Source: Mycolicibacter sp. MU0102
Lineage (GTDB): Bacteria; Actinomycetota; Actinomycetes; Mycobacteriales; Mycobacteriaceae
Direction: 5' to 3'
Length of the DNA stretch: 64,000 nt
Assembly: GCF_963378105.1 (NCBI RefSeq)
Contig: NZ_OY726398.1
Span: 4,526,001 to 4,590,000, forward strand
The position numbers and the translations under genes were made by a program. The notes beneath the pieces were generated by a model. That model saw nothing but the letters and a program-made list of their open reading frames with translations, was not told the origin of the DNA and ran no database searches. Shown here piece after piece: positions 45,542 to 53,795 of this stretch. Position 1 is the first letter of the stretch. Every line of letters begins with the position of its first letter.

Positions 45542-45876
45542 CCGGCGACTCCTACGATGACGGATTGGTCGTCCTGGATCGCCGGGCGATCACGTTGCGC
45601 CGCTACCACTTTCCCTCCGGCACCGCGAAGGTGATCCCGCTGTCGGCGATCCGCGGTTACCGCGCGGAGCCGCTGGGCATGCTGACCCACCGATTCCGGA
45701 TCTGGGGCAGCTCGGATCTGCGGCGCTGGCTGCCGCTGGATATCAAGCGCCCGACGCGGTCCACCCTGATAACACTGGAGCTGCACGGCGACCCGTGGCC
45801 GCATCCGGCATTCACCCCGGCGGATCCGGACACGTTCCGGGCACTGCTCGACGAGCTGCTGGCGGCCCAGCGGTAA
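45538..45876 (+). CDS. Small PH-like protein co-translated with the MBL/Rieske gene (Rv3819 family)
   Basis: A 112-aa protein whose GTG overlaps the upstream TGA (GTGA). It looks like one beta-rich domain: LVVLDRRAITLRRYHFPSGTAKVIPLSAIRGYRAEPL, then a basic strand and a C-terminal helix (DTFRALLDELLAAQR). That is the strand-strand-helix order of bacterial PH-like domains. The overlap indicates a fixed partnership with the Rieske protein. In M. tuberculosis the sulfolipid genes follow; here the next gene is the convergent Rv3829c-type oxidoreductase. Confidence 0.85.
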   Translation: MTGDSYDDGLVVLDRRAITLRRYHFPSGTAKVIPLSAIRGYRAEPLGMLTHRFRIWGSSDLRRWLPLDIKRPTRSTLITLELHGDPWPHPAFTPADPDTFRALLDELLAAQR

Positions 45877-45892
45877 TTGCCGCCGACCGCGC

Positions 45893-47449
45893 TCAGCGGT
45901 CGGCCAACACCTGCTGTGCGGCGTTGTAGCCGGGGATGAACGTGATCCCCGGCCCGCCATGGCAACCCGCACTTCCCAGATACAGTCCTGCCACCGGTAA
46001 CGGCTGGCCGAGAAAGCCCCGCGGCCCGGGCCGGTTGGGGCCGATCTGGTCCGGATTGAGCAAGCCGTGGCAGTAGTCGCCGCCAGGCGCACCGAACATG
46101 GTGCCCATATGACGTGGGGTGAAGGTGGTGTGCCGAGTGATGCTGCGTTCGAAATTCGGTGCCAGCCTGGTGATCTTGTCGATCACCCGCTGCCCCATCT
46201 CGACCTTCATCTCGCCGTAGTTGCCGTCCCCCTCGATGGGAAACCACAGCGCGAACGCCGACGCGGCATGCTTGCCCGGTGGGGCCAGCTCGGGATCGTG
46301 CAGCGACGGGATCTGCAGCACCACAGTCGGATCGGTCGGGACGATGCCGCGGCGCGCATCCTCCCACTGCTGCTGGACCTCTTCGGGCGTGCAGAAGATT
46401 CCTACCGAAGCCTGCATGGCAGGCTCATTGAGCGCCTCATAAGGCGCGGTGAACACCGGTGCCTCCTCCAGCGCGAAATGCATCTGCAGGTAGCTGCCAC
46501 GGTGGTCGGTGCGGGCGTAGCGCGCGCGGACGTCGTCTGGGACCGCAGCCGCGTCCAGCAGGCCGGTGACGGTGGCGTCGGGAGCGATCGCCGACACCAC
46601 CACCGGTGCGCTCACGGTGTCGCCGGACTCGGTGCGCACGCCGCTGACCGCCCCATCGGCGACAAGGATTTCCGCGACCGTGGTGCGCAGCCGCAGCTCT
46701 CCGCCCAAGCCGGTGAACGTGTCGCACAGGTGCCCGGTGAGCGCGCCGATTCCGCCGCGCAGCTTCTTCATCAGCACGGTGTTCTCGTCGGGCACGCCCA
46801 GGCCGTAGGCCAGTGCCGCGGCGCTGCCGGGCGTGGCTGGTCCGCGGTAGAGGGTGTTGACGGCCAGCACGGTGAAGGAGCCGCGCAGCGCCGCGTGCTT
46901 CTCCCGGTCGGGTAGGTAGCGGTCCAGCACGTCGGTAACCGAACCGAACAGCATGTCGTCGATGGCCGATCGCTCGAATTCATTGGCGGCGCAGGCATAC
47001 ATCTCGTCGAGCGATTTCGGCGGCCGCCCCGCCTCGAAACGGCCCAGCGCCCGAGTGGGCGCCTGACTCCAGGCCAGCAGCCCGGCCATGCCGTTGACCG
47101 CCTCGGCGCCATGCACCTCGGACAGGTGGGTGAACAGCTTCATCGGGTCGGTGTACTGGACCAGCGGGTCGTCACCGACGCCGCGCATCGCCACCGACAT
47201 GACCTCGAGGTCGATGCTCTCCAGACCGTCGAGGCCCAGCTCCGCGCTGACCGCGGCCGACGTCGGGAACTGCACCGAGCCGGCGATCTCGAACCGATAG
47301 CCGTCGAACAGCTCCACCGTGGAGGCCATCCCCCCGGCGTAGCGCCCGGCCTCCAGGCACAGCGTGCGCAGCCCGGCGCGCTGCAGGATGAGCGCCGCGG
47401 CCAGGCCATTGTGTCCAGCGCCAATGACGATCGCGTCGTAGTCGGTCAT
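45893..47449 (-). CDS. FAD-dependent phytoene-desaturase-like oxidoreductase (Rv3829c family)
   Basis: A 518-aa flavoprotein with the N-terminal FAD motif AIVIGAGHNGLAAALILQRAG and the E/D strand LCLEAG. The C-terminal crtI-type signature is LYLGSAGCHGGPGITFIPGYNAAQQV. The family oxidises or isomerises long lipid or polyene substrates; the substrate here is unknown. It lies downstream of a TetR gene on the same strand. An operator copy (47497-47514) lies 48 bp before its start, so it is probably the main target of that regulator. Confidence 0.9.
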   Translation of the reverse strand: MTDYDAIVIGAGHNGLAAALILQRAGLRTLCLEAGRYAGGMASTVELFDGYRFEIAGSVQFPTSAAVSAELGLDGLESIDLEVMSVAMRGVGDDPLVQYTDPMKLFTHLSEVHGAEAVNGMAGLLAWSQAPTRALGRFEAGRPPKSLDEMYACAANEFERSAIDDMLFGSVTDVLDRYLPDREKHAALRGSFTVLAVNTLYRGPATPGSAAALAYGLGVPDENTVLMKKLRGGIGALTGHLCDTFTGLGGELRLRTTVAEILVADGAVSGVRTESGDTVSAPVVVSAIAPDATVTGLLDAAAVPDDVRARYARTDHRGSYLQMHFALEEAPVFTAPYEALNEPAMQASVGIFCTPEEVQQQWEDARRGIVPTDPTVVLQIPSLHDPELAPPGKHAASAFALWFPIEGDGNYGEMKVEMGQRVIDKITRLAPNFERSITRHTTFTPRHMGTMFGAPGGDYCHGLLNPDQIGPNRPGPRGFLGQPLPVAGLYLGSAGCHGGPGITFIPGYNAAQQVLADR

Positions 47450-47496
47450 TTCATCCGCCCCTTCCCGCTTTCCGGGAACGCTGGCATGAGTGAAAC

Positions 47497-47514
47497 AGTT
47501 TTGTCAATATTGAC
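47497..47514. promoter_or_regulatory. TetR operator copy 1, before the desaturase-like gene
   Basis: AGTTTTGTCAATATTGAC contains the perfect palindrome GTCAATATTGAC at 47503-47514. A near-identical 16-bp word occurs inverted at 48143-48158 in the tetR promoter. AT-rich palindromes on both sides of a TetR gene in a high-GC genome are strong operator candidates. Confidence 0.8.
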
Positions 47515-47518
47515 GTAA

Positions 47519-48103
47519 CTAAAGTTTGCCCAGCGAGTCCAGCGCAGTACGGCACATCCGGGCCAGCTCGGCCAGCGAGCGGTCCGCACCCAGCATCCAG
47601 ACCTCCATCGCGGCGAACACCGCGGCCGCGATGCAGCGGGAGGTCACCGCGACCCGCAGCGGGTCACTTGACCCACGCCTCGCGGTGGCCCGCATCCGCT
47701 CGGCCACCGCGTCGCCGAAATCGGTCTCCACCTGCCGGATGTGGCGCACGATGCGCTCGGGATCGAGTTCCTCCTCGCGCAGCGCGGCGATGCGGGTCAC
47801 CGCCTCGACGTCGTAGGGAAACGCAAAGATCGCCGCCTGAACCGCCTCGATCATCGGCTCGGCGGGCGGGCGGGCAGCCAGGGCGCTGCGGAACCACTGC
47901 AGTCCGGCGTCGTAGTCCGCGAACAGCAGGTCATGCTTGGAAGTGAAGTGCCGATAGAACGTCCGCAGCGACACCCCGGCGTCGGTGGCGATCTGCTCGG
48001 CCGAGGTGTCCTCCACGCCCTGCGCCAGGAAGCGGACCAGCGCGGCCTGCCGCAACGCTTCGCGGGTGCGTTCGCTGCGCGCGGTCTGCGGGGCTCGTGG
48101 CAT
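47519..48103 (-). CDS. TetR-family regulator (Rv3830c family)
   Basis: A 194-aa regulator. The N-terminal HTH reads ALRQAALVRFLAQGVEDTSAEQIATDAGVSLRTFYRHFTSKHDLLF, the standard TetR helix set at about residues 15-60. The C-terminal ligand domain is helical. It sits between two copies of the same palindrome, one in its own divergent promoter and one before the downstream oxidoreductase gene. It therefore probably represses itself, the oxidoreductase and the divergent membrane protein; the ligand is unknown. Confidence 0.92.
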   Translation of the reverse strand: MPRAPQTARSERTREALRQAALVRFLAQGVEDTSAEQIATDAGVSLRTFYRHFTSKHDLLFADYDAGLQWFRSALAARPPAEPMIEAVQAAIFAFPYDVEAVTRIAALREEELDPERIVRHIRQVETDFGDAVAERMRATARRGSSDPLRVAVTSRCIAAAVFAAMEVWMLGADRSLAELARMCRTALDSLGKL

Positions 48104-48140
48104 GCGCGTAAAGGTACCTCAGCGTCACGCCGGTCCAGAT

Positions 48141-48158
48141 GGCAATATTGACAAAACT
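48141..48158. promoter_or_regulatory. TetR operator copy 2, tetR/membrane-protein divergent promoter
   Basis: The minus strand reads AGTTTTGTCAATATTG at 48143-48158, the same 16 bases as copy 1. The palindrome is imperfect by one base (GGCAATATTGAC at 48141-48152). It lies 38 bp before the tetR start and 26 bp before the divergent gene start. Confidence 0.8.
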
Positions 48159-48183
48159 TAGGGCGCATGGTGAGACTGACCGC

Positions 48184-48657
48184 ATGATCTCGCTCATCGT
48201 GCATGCAGTGCTCGGCCTGGCGACTATCTGGTGGATCGTGGCATCCAACCGCGCGGTCTTCGCGAAACCCGCTGGGGGCAGTGCCTTCTCACCCCTGGAG
48301 GTCGTGTACTACCTGATCGGCATCGGCTCGATCGTGCTGGGCTGGTACTTCAACATCCGCTTCGTCCAGGAATACGCGCACGGCCCCAACCACAATCCGA
48401 TCTGGGGGCCGGGCAGCTGGACACAGTACATCCAGCTGATGTTCACCAACCCGGCCGCGGGTTCGGCCAGCCAGGACTACACGATCATCAACGTCGTTCT
48501 GCTGCCGCTGTTCACCATCGTCGACGGCTACCGGCGTGGACTGCGGCGCCCGTGGCTCTACTTCGTGTCGAGCCTGTTCACCAGCTGCGCGTTCGCGTAC
48601 GCCTTCTACTTCGCCACCATCGAGCGCCAGCACCGGCACGCCAAGGCTGCGACCTAG
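48184..48657 (+). CDS. Multi-span membrane protein, possible DUF2834-like (Rv3831 position)
   Basis: The ATG at 48184 gives 157 aa, the length I recall for Rv3831. An in-frame ATG at 48139 is rejected because it would overlap the TetR operator. Four hydrophobic segments are visible: ISLIVHAVLGLATIWWIVA, LEVVYYLIGIGSIVLGWYFN, YTIINVVLLPLFTIVDG and WLYFVSSLFTSCAFAYAFYFA. No catalytic motif is seen. It is divergent from tetR and shares the operator region, so it probably belongs to the same regulon as the oxidoreductase. Confidence 0.85.
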   Translation: MISLIVHAVLGLATIWWIVASNRAVFAKPAGGSAFSPLEVVYYLIGIGSIVLGWYFNIRFVQEYAHGPNHNPIWGPGSWTQYIQLMFTNPAAGSASQDYTIINVVLLPLFTIVDGYRRGLRRPWLYFVSSLFTSCAFAYAFYFATIERQHRHAKAAT

Positions 48658-48724
48658 CGGGGTCGTTGCAGGACTGCCTCCACCACACCGCGATAGGCTG
48701 GCCGCGTCGACGAGGAGGAATGTC

Positions 48725-49285
48725 GTGGCCAAGCCAGTGGCACCGCGCGGATCCGCGCGCGAGCGAGTGCTGCAGGCGGCCTTGGACCTGTTCATCGAGC
48801 ACAGCATCGGTGGCACATCCATGCAGATGATCGCCGACCGGCTGGGCGTGAGCAAACCCGCTGTCTACTACCAGTTCCGGTCCCGCGATGACATCGTCGT
48901 CGCGCTGGTGGAGCCGATGTTCGACGATATCGTCCGGGTCATCAAGATCGCCGAGGCCATGCCGACGCAGCAGGGCCAGCGGGACGTGACCGTCAGTGGC
49001 GTCGTCGAACTCGCCGTCCGCTACCGCCGGCTCGCCTTCCTGTTCTACGACCGCGGCATGGAGCACGCGGTGCGGGCCCGCGACGACTTCATGGCCGTCA
49101 GCGACGCCGCGGCGGCCATCCTGCGGGGCCCCGATCCCGATGCCAGAACTCGGGTGATCACGACCACCTTGATGGCTGGAGCCTTCACCGCAGCAGCCGA
49201 CCCCGAACTGGCAGACATTGCCGACGAACAGCTGCACGAGATCCTGCTGGACACGGCACGGCAGATCATGGCGTTACTGACCTAG
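48725..49285 (+). CDS. TetR-family regulator, left flank of the mmpS-mmpL module
   Basis: The GTG at 48725 follows a strong GAGGAGG and gives 186 aa beginning VAKPVAPRGSARERVLQAALDLFIEH. The HTH is TSMQMIADRLGVSKPAVYYQFRSRDDIVVAL. It is clearly paralogous to the regulator at 53796-54353 over the whole length (compare AKTMAPRGFARERVLEAAQGLF and ADRLGVNKSAVYYQF). It is convergent with the exported-protein end of the mmpS-mmpL operon, five bases away. Confidence 0.92.
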   Translation: MAKPVAPRGSARERVLQAALDLFIEHSIGGTSMQMIADRLGVSKPAVYYQFRSRDDIVVALVEPMFDDIVRVIKIAEAMPTQQGQRDVTVSGVVELAVRYRRLAFLFYDRGMEHAVRARDDFMAVSDAAAAILRGPDPDARTRVITTTLMAGAFTAAADPELADIADEQLHEILLDTARQIMALLT

Positions 49286-49289
49286 CGGG

Positions 49290-49730
49290 TCAGGTCCAGT
49301 TCCACACGCCCATGTCGGCAGCGGGGTACTGCTCGCACACATCGGTCGTCCGGGCAGCAACGCCGTGGTTGTTGAAGAACAGCTTGGCCCAGTTCGGCCA
49401 CGCGAAAGCAAGTTTCTCGTAGTAGATGTCGGTGGCCAGGTTCTCCGAGTAGGCGCGCCGGCCCGGGTAATCCATGCCAAAGAACCAGTGGATCCGATCC
49501 TGCACCGCCTCATGTACCTGCGGGGACTTGTTGTTGTAGTCGATCATGTAGCGCTCGTAGTAGACCGGCGTGACATCGCGGGCGGCCGCCATGATCTGTT
49601 CGGCGGTACAGGTGGTGTGCAGCATCCGGTTGGGAATCGGGAAGTTCTCCGTCGCATCGGCCGATGCAGTCCCCGCCGCGGCCATACCGGTCAGCAGCCC
49701 TACCGCCAGAGCCCAGCTCTTGCGGTTCAT
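49290..49730 (-). CDS. Small secreted protein, DUF5078-like, last gene of the mmpS-mmpL operon
   Basis: A 146-aa protein with a signal peptide (MNRKSWALAVGLLTGMAAAGTASA). The mature part begins DATENFPIPNRMLHTTCTAEQIMAAARDVTPVYYERYMIDYNNKSP and has two Cys, probably disulphide-linked (TTCTAE, TDVCEQ). I associate this pattern with the mycobacterial DUF5078 family of unknown function, from memory only. Its ATG overlaps the stop of the DUF732-like gene (ATGA), so it is translated with the transporter genes and may act with the exported substrate in the periplasm. Confidence 0.85.
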   Translation of the reverse strand: MNRKSWALAVGLLTGMAAAGTASADATENFPIPNRMLHTTCTAEQIMAAARDVTPVYYERYMIDYNNKSPQVHEAVQDRIHWFFGMDYPGRRAYSENLATDIYYEKLAFAWPNWAKLFFNNHGVAARTTDVCEQYPAADMGVWNWT

Positions 49731-50059
49731 CGAATACCTCCAGCGTGTTCCAGAACGGTCAGCTTGTCGGGGCAGTAGGTGCTCAGCGCCGTACCCACAA
49801 ACTGCCAGGCCTGTTGGGGGTCGGCGCCTTTGATGTTCTTGGCGACGAACGCCGCCGACTCGGAAGCGTCGCGGTCGACGTCGTTGGCCAAGCGCTTGCA
49901 GGTGAGCTTGCCGATCCAGGCGTTGTAGTCACGCGCCCCGTAGATCCCGTAGCCGTGCAACCGGCCGGCGAATTCGGTGTCGACATCGGCGTGCGCCGGT
50001 CCCGCGAGGATGATTGCCGCCGACACAGCTGCCAACGCGGCTACGGGTCCGAACCTCAT
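49727..50059 (-). CDS. Small secreted DUF732-like protein in the mmpS-mmpL operon
   Basis: The ATG at 50059 shares its A with the mmpL stop (TGATG) and gives 110 aa. A signal peptide (MRFGPVAALAAVSAAIILAGPAHA) precedes a short acidic domain, DVDTEFAGRLHGYGIYGARDYNAWIGKLTCKRL. That is the pattern of mycobacterial DUF732 proteins, which have a small helical fold and one disulphide. Its second Cys is in LSTYCPDK. The function is unknown; the overlap with mmpL argues for an accessory role in export. Confidence 0.88.
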   Translation of the reverse strand: MRFGPVAALAAVSAAIILAGPAHADVDTEFAGRLHGYGIYGARDYNAWIGKLTCKRLANDVDRDASESAAFVAKNIKGADPQQAWQFVGTALSTYCPDKLTVLEHAGGIR

Positions 50060-53004
50060 CACCAACCTCCCCGATGCGCTCCGCCACCTGACTCCACGAG
50101 CTCGTCGCTCGGGTTGCGCTGCAACGGCGCCGGCCAGGGAGAGGGCTTGGGCCGCAGCCGCGGCACCTGCGGCCACCAGAACCATTTGCCGAGCAGCGTC
50201 GCGATCGACGGCGTCATGAACGACCGGATGATCAGGGTGTCAAGTAGCAGCCCCAGGCCGATCGTGGTGCCCACCTGACCGATCACCCGCAGTTCACTGA
50301 TCGCCATCGTCATCATCGTGAAGGCGAACACCAGTCCCGCCGCGGTGACCACCGACCCGCTGCCGCCCATCGCCCGGATCATGCCGGTGTGCAGCCCGGC
50401 GTGGATCTCCTCCCGCAGACGGGAAACCAGCAGCAGGTTGTAGTCGGCGCCCACCGCCAACAGGATGATCACCGCCATGGCCATCACCATCCAGTGCACC
50501 TGCAGACCGATGATGTTCTGCCAGAGCAACACCGACAACCCGAAGGCGCTGCCGAGTGACACCACCACGGTGCCCACGATCACCAGCGCGGCCACCACGG
50601 CACGGGTGATGATCAGCATGATGATGAAGATCAGGCACAGCGCCGCGACGCCGGCGATCAGCAGGTCGTAATTGGAGCCCTCCTGCATGTCTTTGAACAT
50701 CGCGGCGGTACCACCGACGTAGATCTTCGAGCCCTCCCAGGGGGTGGTCTTGATGGCTTCCTTCGCGGCAAGCTTGATCGCGTCTATGTGCTTGATGCCT
50801 TCTGCGCTCAGCGGATCGCCCTCGTGATTGACGATGAACCGCACGGCATGCCCATCCGGCGACACGAAACTCTTCATGCCGCGCTGGAATTCGGCGTTAT
50901 CGAAGATCTCCGGAGGCAGATAGAACGAGTCGTCGTTGCGAGCCTTGTCGAAGGCCTCCCCCATCGCGGCGGGATCCCCTTGGGCTTCCTGCGCCTGCTT
51001 GGCCAGTCCACTTTGGGTGGCATAGGTCGTCAGCATCATGGCCTTGGTGTTCTTCATCATCTGGATCATCGGCGGCATCAGCGTGAGCATCTGCGGCAGC
51101 TGCGCGGCCATCGCGTCCATGTCCGGAACGATCTGCTTGAAGCTGTCGGTCATGGTGTCGACTCCATCCATGGCATCGAAGACCGATCGCAGCGCGTGGC
51201 AGATGGGGATGTCGAAACAGTGCGGCTCCCAGTAGAAGTAGCTACGCATCGGCCGGAAGAAGTCGTCGAAGTTGGCGATCTTGTCGCGCAGTTCTTCGAT
51301 GTCGCCGACCATCAGGTGCATCTTGCCGACCATGCGCCCCATGGTGGCGTTCATCTCCTCCATGAGCTCGATCATCTTTGTCATCGTGTCGATGTTGACC
51401 TGCATCTCCTCTGCCTGGGCCAACATCTCCGTTGTGCGGTCATCGTTGAACTTGCGGGTCATGTCCTGGCTGACGGCCTGCATGCCGAGCATGTAGCCGA
51501 AGGTGGAGTGTTCCATCGGAATACCCTGGGGCCGGGTGATGGACATGACCCGGGACACGCCCTCCACCCCGGTGACTCGTTTGGCGATTCGCTCGATCAC
51601 CAGAAAGTCCCCGGAGTTTCGGATGTCGTGGTCTGTTTCGATCATGAGCATCTCGGGGTTCATCCGCGCGGAGGGAAAGTGCCGATCCGAGGCCAGAAAC
51701 CCTTGGTTGGCGGGTAGATCCGAGGGCATGTACGCGCGGTCGTTGTAGCCGGGCTTGTATCCGGGCAGCGCGAGGATTCCGACCAAGGCTACTGCGGTTG
51801 CGGCGATCAGAATCGGTCCCGGCCAACGACTTACGGCCGCGCCGATCTTCCGCCAGCCGCGCCCACGGTTGGCCCGCTTAGGTTCCAGCAGGGTCCCGAA
51901 TCGGCCGGCCACCGAGATGACGGCAGCGCCCATCGTCAGCGAGGTGATGACGACGACAGTCATGCCGATTCCCAGCGGAATCCCCAACGACTGGAAGTAG
52001 GGCAACCGGGTGAAGTGCAGGCACAGCGTGGCACCGGCGATGGTCATGCCCGAGCCGAGCACCACATGGGCGGTGCTGCGAAACATGGTGTAGTACGCCT
52101 GTTCCCGGTCTTCACCGGAGCTGCGCGCTTCCTGATATCGGCCGATCAGGAAGATCGCGTAATCGGTGGCTGCCGCGATGGCCAGTGTCACCAGCAGGCT
52201 GGTAGCGAAGGGTGAAAGCCCGATCAGCCCGTGATAGCCCAGGAATGCCACGATGCCGCGGGCCGAGGCCAGCCCGGTCACCACCATCGCCAGCGCCAAC
52301 GCCACGGTGGTGATCGATCGGTAGACCGCCAGCATCATGGTGATGATGACCACGAACGTCAGCGACTCGATCATGTGCATGCTGCGAGTGCCGGCCTTGT
52401 CCTGATCGGCCGCCAACGCTGCACCGCCGGTCACATACGCCTTCACGCCCGGTGGCGCGGTGACACTGTCTACTGCTTGGTTGACCGCTTTGACCGATTC
52501 GTTGGCCAGCGCCTCGCCCTGGTTGCCCGCGGTATAGATCTGCACGTACGCGCTCTTGCCGTCCGGGCTCTGGGCTCCCGCGGCCGTCAGGCGATCACCC
52601 CAGAAGTCCTGGATGTGTTCGACGTGGGTGGTGTCGGTCTTGAGTTTGGCGATGATCTGGTCGTAGTAGTGGTGGGCGTCTGCGCCCAGTGGCTCGTCGC
52701 CCTCGAGGACCAGCATGACCGAGCTGTTGGAGGTGAACTCCTTGAACACCTCACCCTGCCGTTTGACGGCGATCATCGACGGCGCGTCGTCCGGAGTCAT
52801 CTGGACCGCGGCCATCTCGGCGACCTTCTCCAGCTGGGGGACGGTCACGTTCGCCAAAACGATGATCGCGATCCAGCCCAGCATGATCGGAATAGCTAGG
52901 CGCCGAATCCATTTGGCAATCCGGCCGGGGTTGGCGTGGTCAGTCGCAGCGGGGATAACCTCGGTCGGCGCCTCGGGGGGGAAGTTGTCCGTGGAAGTGC
53001 TCAT
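50059..53004 (-). CDS. MmpL-family RND transporter
   Basis: A 981-aa inner-membrane exporter of the MmpL4/5 type, with two RND halves. The proton-relay Asp-Tyr pairs are Asp281-Tyr282 in AAATDYAIFLIGRYQE and Asp854-Tyr855 in AVGADYNLLLVSRLREE. The second periplasmic loop contains a Met/Glu-rich coiled coil (around EEMQVNIDTMTKMIELMEEMN), as in MmpL4/5 rather than MmpL3. Substrates in the family are siderophores, glycolipids or drugs; this one is unknown. The start ATG at 53004 overlaps the mmpS stop (ATGA). I do not recall an mmpL at this position in M. tuberculosis. Confidence 0.94.
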   Translation of the reverse strand: MSTSTDNFPPEAPTEVIPAATDHANPGRIAKWIRRLAIPIMLGWIAIIVLANVTVPQLEKVAEMAAVQMTPDDAPSMIAVKRQGEVFKEFTSNSSVMLVLEGDEPLGADAHHYYDQIIAKLKTDTTHVEHIQDFWGDRLTAAGAQSPDGKSAYVQIYTAGNQGEALANESVKAVNQAVDSVTAPPGVKAYVTGGAALAADQDKAGTRSMHMIESLTFVVIITMMLAVYRSITTVALALAMVVTGLASARGIVAFLGYHGLIGLSPFATSLLVTLAIAAATDYAIFLIGRYQEARSSGEDREQAYYTMFRSTAHVVLGSGMTIAGATLCLHFTRLPYFQSLGIPLGIGMTVVVITSLTMGAAVISVAGRFGTLLEPKRANRGRGWRKIGAAVSRWPGPILIAATAVALVGILALPGYKPGYNDRAYMPSDLPANQGFLASDRHFPSARMNPEMLMIETDHDIRNSGDFLVIERIAKRVTGVEGVSRVMSITRPQGIPMEHSTFGYMLGMQAVSQDMTRKFNDDRTTEMLAQAEEMQVNIDTMTKMIELMEEMNATMGRMVGKMHLMVGDIEELRDKIANFDDFFRPMRSYFYWEPHCFDIPICHALRSVFDAMDGVDTMTDSFKQIVPDMDAMAAQLPQMLTLMPPMIQMMKNTKAMMLTTYATQSGLAKQAQEAQGDPAAMGEAFDKARNDDSFYLPPEIFDNAEFQRGMKSFVSPDGHAVRFIVNHEGDPLSAEGIKHIDAIKLAAKEAIKTTPWEGSKIYVGGTAAMFKDMQEGSNYDLLIAGVAALCLIFIIMLIITRAVVAALVIVGTVVVSLGSAFGLSVLLWQNIIGLQVHWMVMAMAVIILLAVGADYNLLLVSRLREEIHAGLHTGMIRAMGGSGSVVTAAGLVFAFTMMTMAISELRVIGQVGTTIGLGLLLDTLIIRSFMTPSIATLLGKWFWWPQVPRLRPKPSPWPAPLQRNPSDELVESGGGAHRGGW

Positions 53005-53426
53005 GCAGATTTCACCAAGCAGAAGGTCAGGGCGCTGACGCCGGTGGCGGTTCTCTCGTCTTTGAGCTCGTTGTCGATGCTGATGCGACAGCCCAGGGTG
53101 GAGCCTTTGCCCTGCGCGTAGAGGTTCGGCGATACCGCGGACAACGTGGTGCTCAGGGTCACCGACCACGGCAGCGTCGCGGCGTCGACGCGCTGCGGCT
53201 TGCTGTCGAGGTCGAGGTAGCTGATGTCGGCCGTCGCGCCGGGTTCACCGAAGACCTCATAGGTCACGACCTTCGGGTTGTACGGCTTGGTGTCGTCGAC
53301 TTTGGTGCTGATCAGGTGCGAGTTGTCGCCGCCGAAGTAGGTGCGCAGCCGCAGAACGGTCAGCGTCCCGAGCACCACCACCGCCACGATGAGCAGCGGC
53401 ATCCATGCCCGCCGCAACGCCTTCAT
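53001..53426 (-). CDS. MmpS-family accessory protein
   Basis: A 141-aa protein with a short N-tail, one membrane span (RAWMPLLIVAVVVLGTLTVLRL) and a periplasmic beta domain with the MmpS hallmarks KVVTYEVFGEPGATADISYLD, LPWSVTLSTT and a Cys pair (LGCRISID, LTFCLVK). It is the periplasmic partner of the overlapping mmpL gene. Its ATG overlaps the stop of the preceding small gene. Confidence 0.94.
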   Translation of the reverse strand: MKALRRAWMPLLIVAVVVLGTLTVLRLRTYFGGDNSHLISTKVDDTKPYNPKVVTYEVFGEPGATADISYLDLDSKPQRVDAATLPWSVTLSTTLSAVSPNLYAQGKGSTLGCRISIDNELKDERTATGVSALTFCLVKSA

Positions 53427-53644
53427 CGATCAGACCCCGCCGTGCCGCCGGCCTTGCTGACCACCACCAGGACATGGGTGTCGGCCGCAAACCGATTCGC
53501 CGTGGCGCCGAGTTCGGCGATCGCATCGAACAACGGATGGTCGCCAGCCACGATCTCCGGCGCGTCAACCACATAGGCCGTGAAGCCCGGGGCCAGCGTG
53601 GCCGGATCAGAGCGGGAAAGCTTGTGCACCTGTGGGTTCAGCAT
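53423..53644 (-). CDS. Small protein heading the mmpS-mmpL operon, unrecognised
   Basis: The ATG at 53644, with GGAAAGGG nine bases upstream, gives 73 aa; a TTG at 53662 would add six residues. It has no signal peptide or membrane span. It looks like a short alpha/beta domain (GFTAYVVDAPEIVAGDHPLFDAIAELGATANRFAADTHVLVVVSKAGG). I recognise no family. The 4-nt overlap with mmpS and its place as the first gene behind the divergent TetR promoter suggest a regulatory or substrate-handling role, which is inference. Confidence 0.75.
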   Translation of the reverse strand: MLNPQVHKLSRSDPATLAPGFTAYVVDAPEIVAGDHPLFDAIAELGATANRFAADTHVLVVVSKAGGTAGSDR

Positions 53645-53795
53645 CAGCGACGCCCTTTCCAATCCGGATCTGCGGTTAAGCGTGACGGAAAGCTAAGTTA
53701 TACGATCAGTAAAGTAGAATCAAGCGATCGGTCAGCAGAACTGTGCGACGTGGCTCACGCCAGTGAGCGGTCGACCGGTGCAGGGAGGCATGGGA
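53645..53795. promoter_or_regulatory. Divergent promoter between the mmpS-mmpL operon and a TetR gene
   Basis: An AT-rich island at 53692-53725 is the obvious promoter area. Two related words, CGATCAGT near 53704 and CGATCGGT near 53726, and the small hairpin GCTCAC-gcca-GTGAGC near 53753-53768, are candidate regulator sites. No single clear palindrome stands out. Confidence 0.6.
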
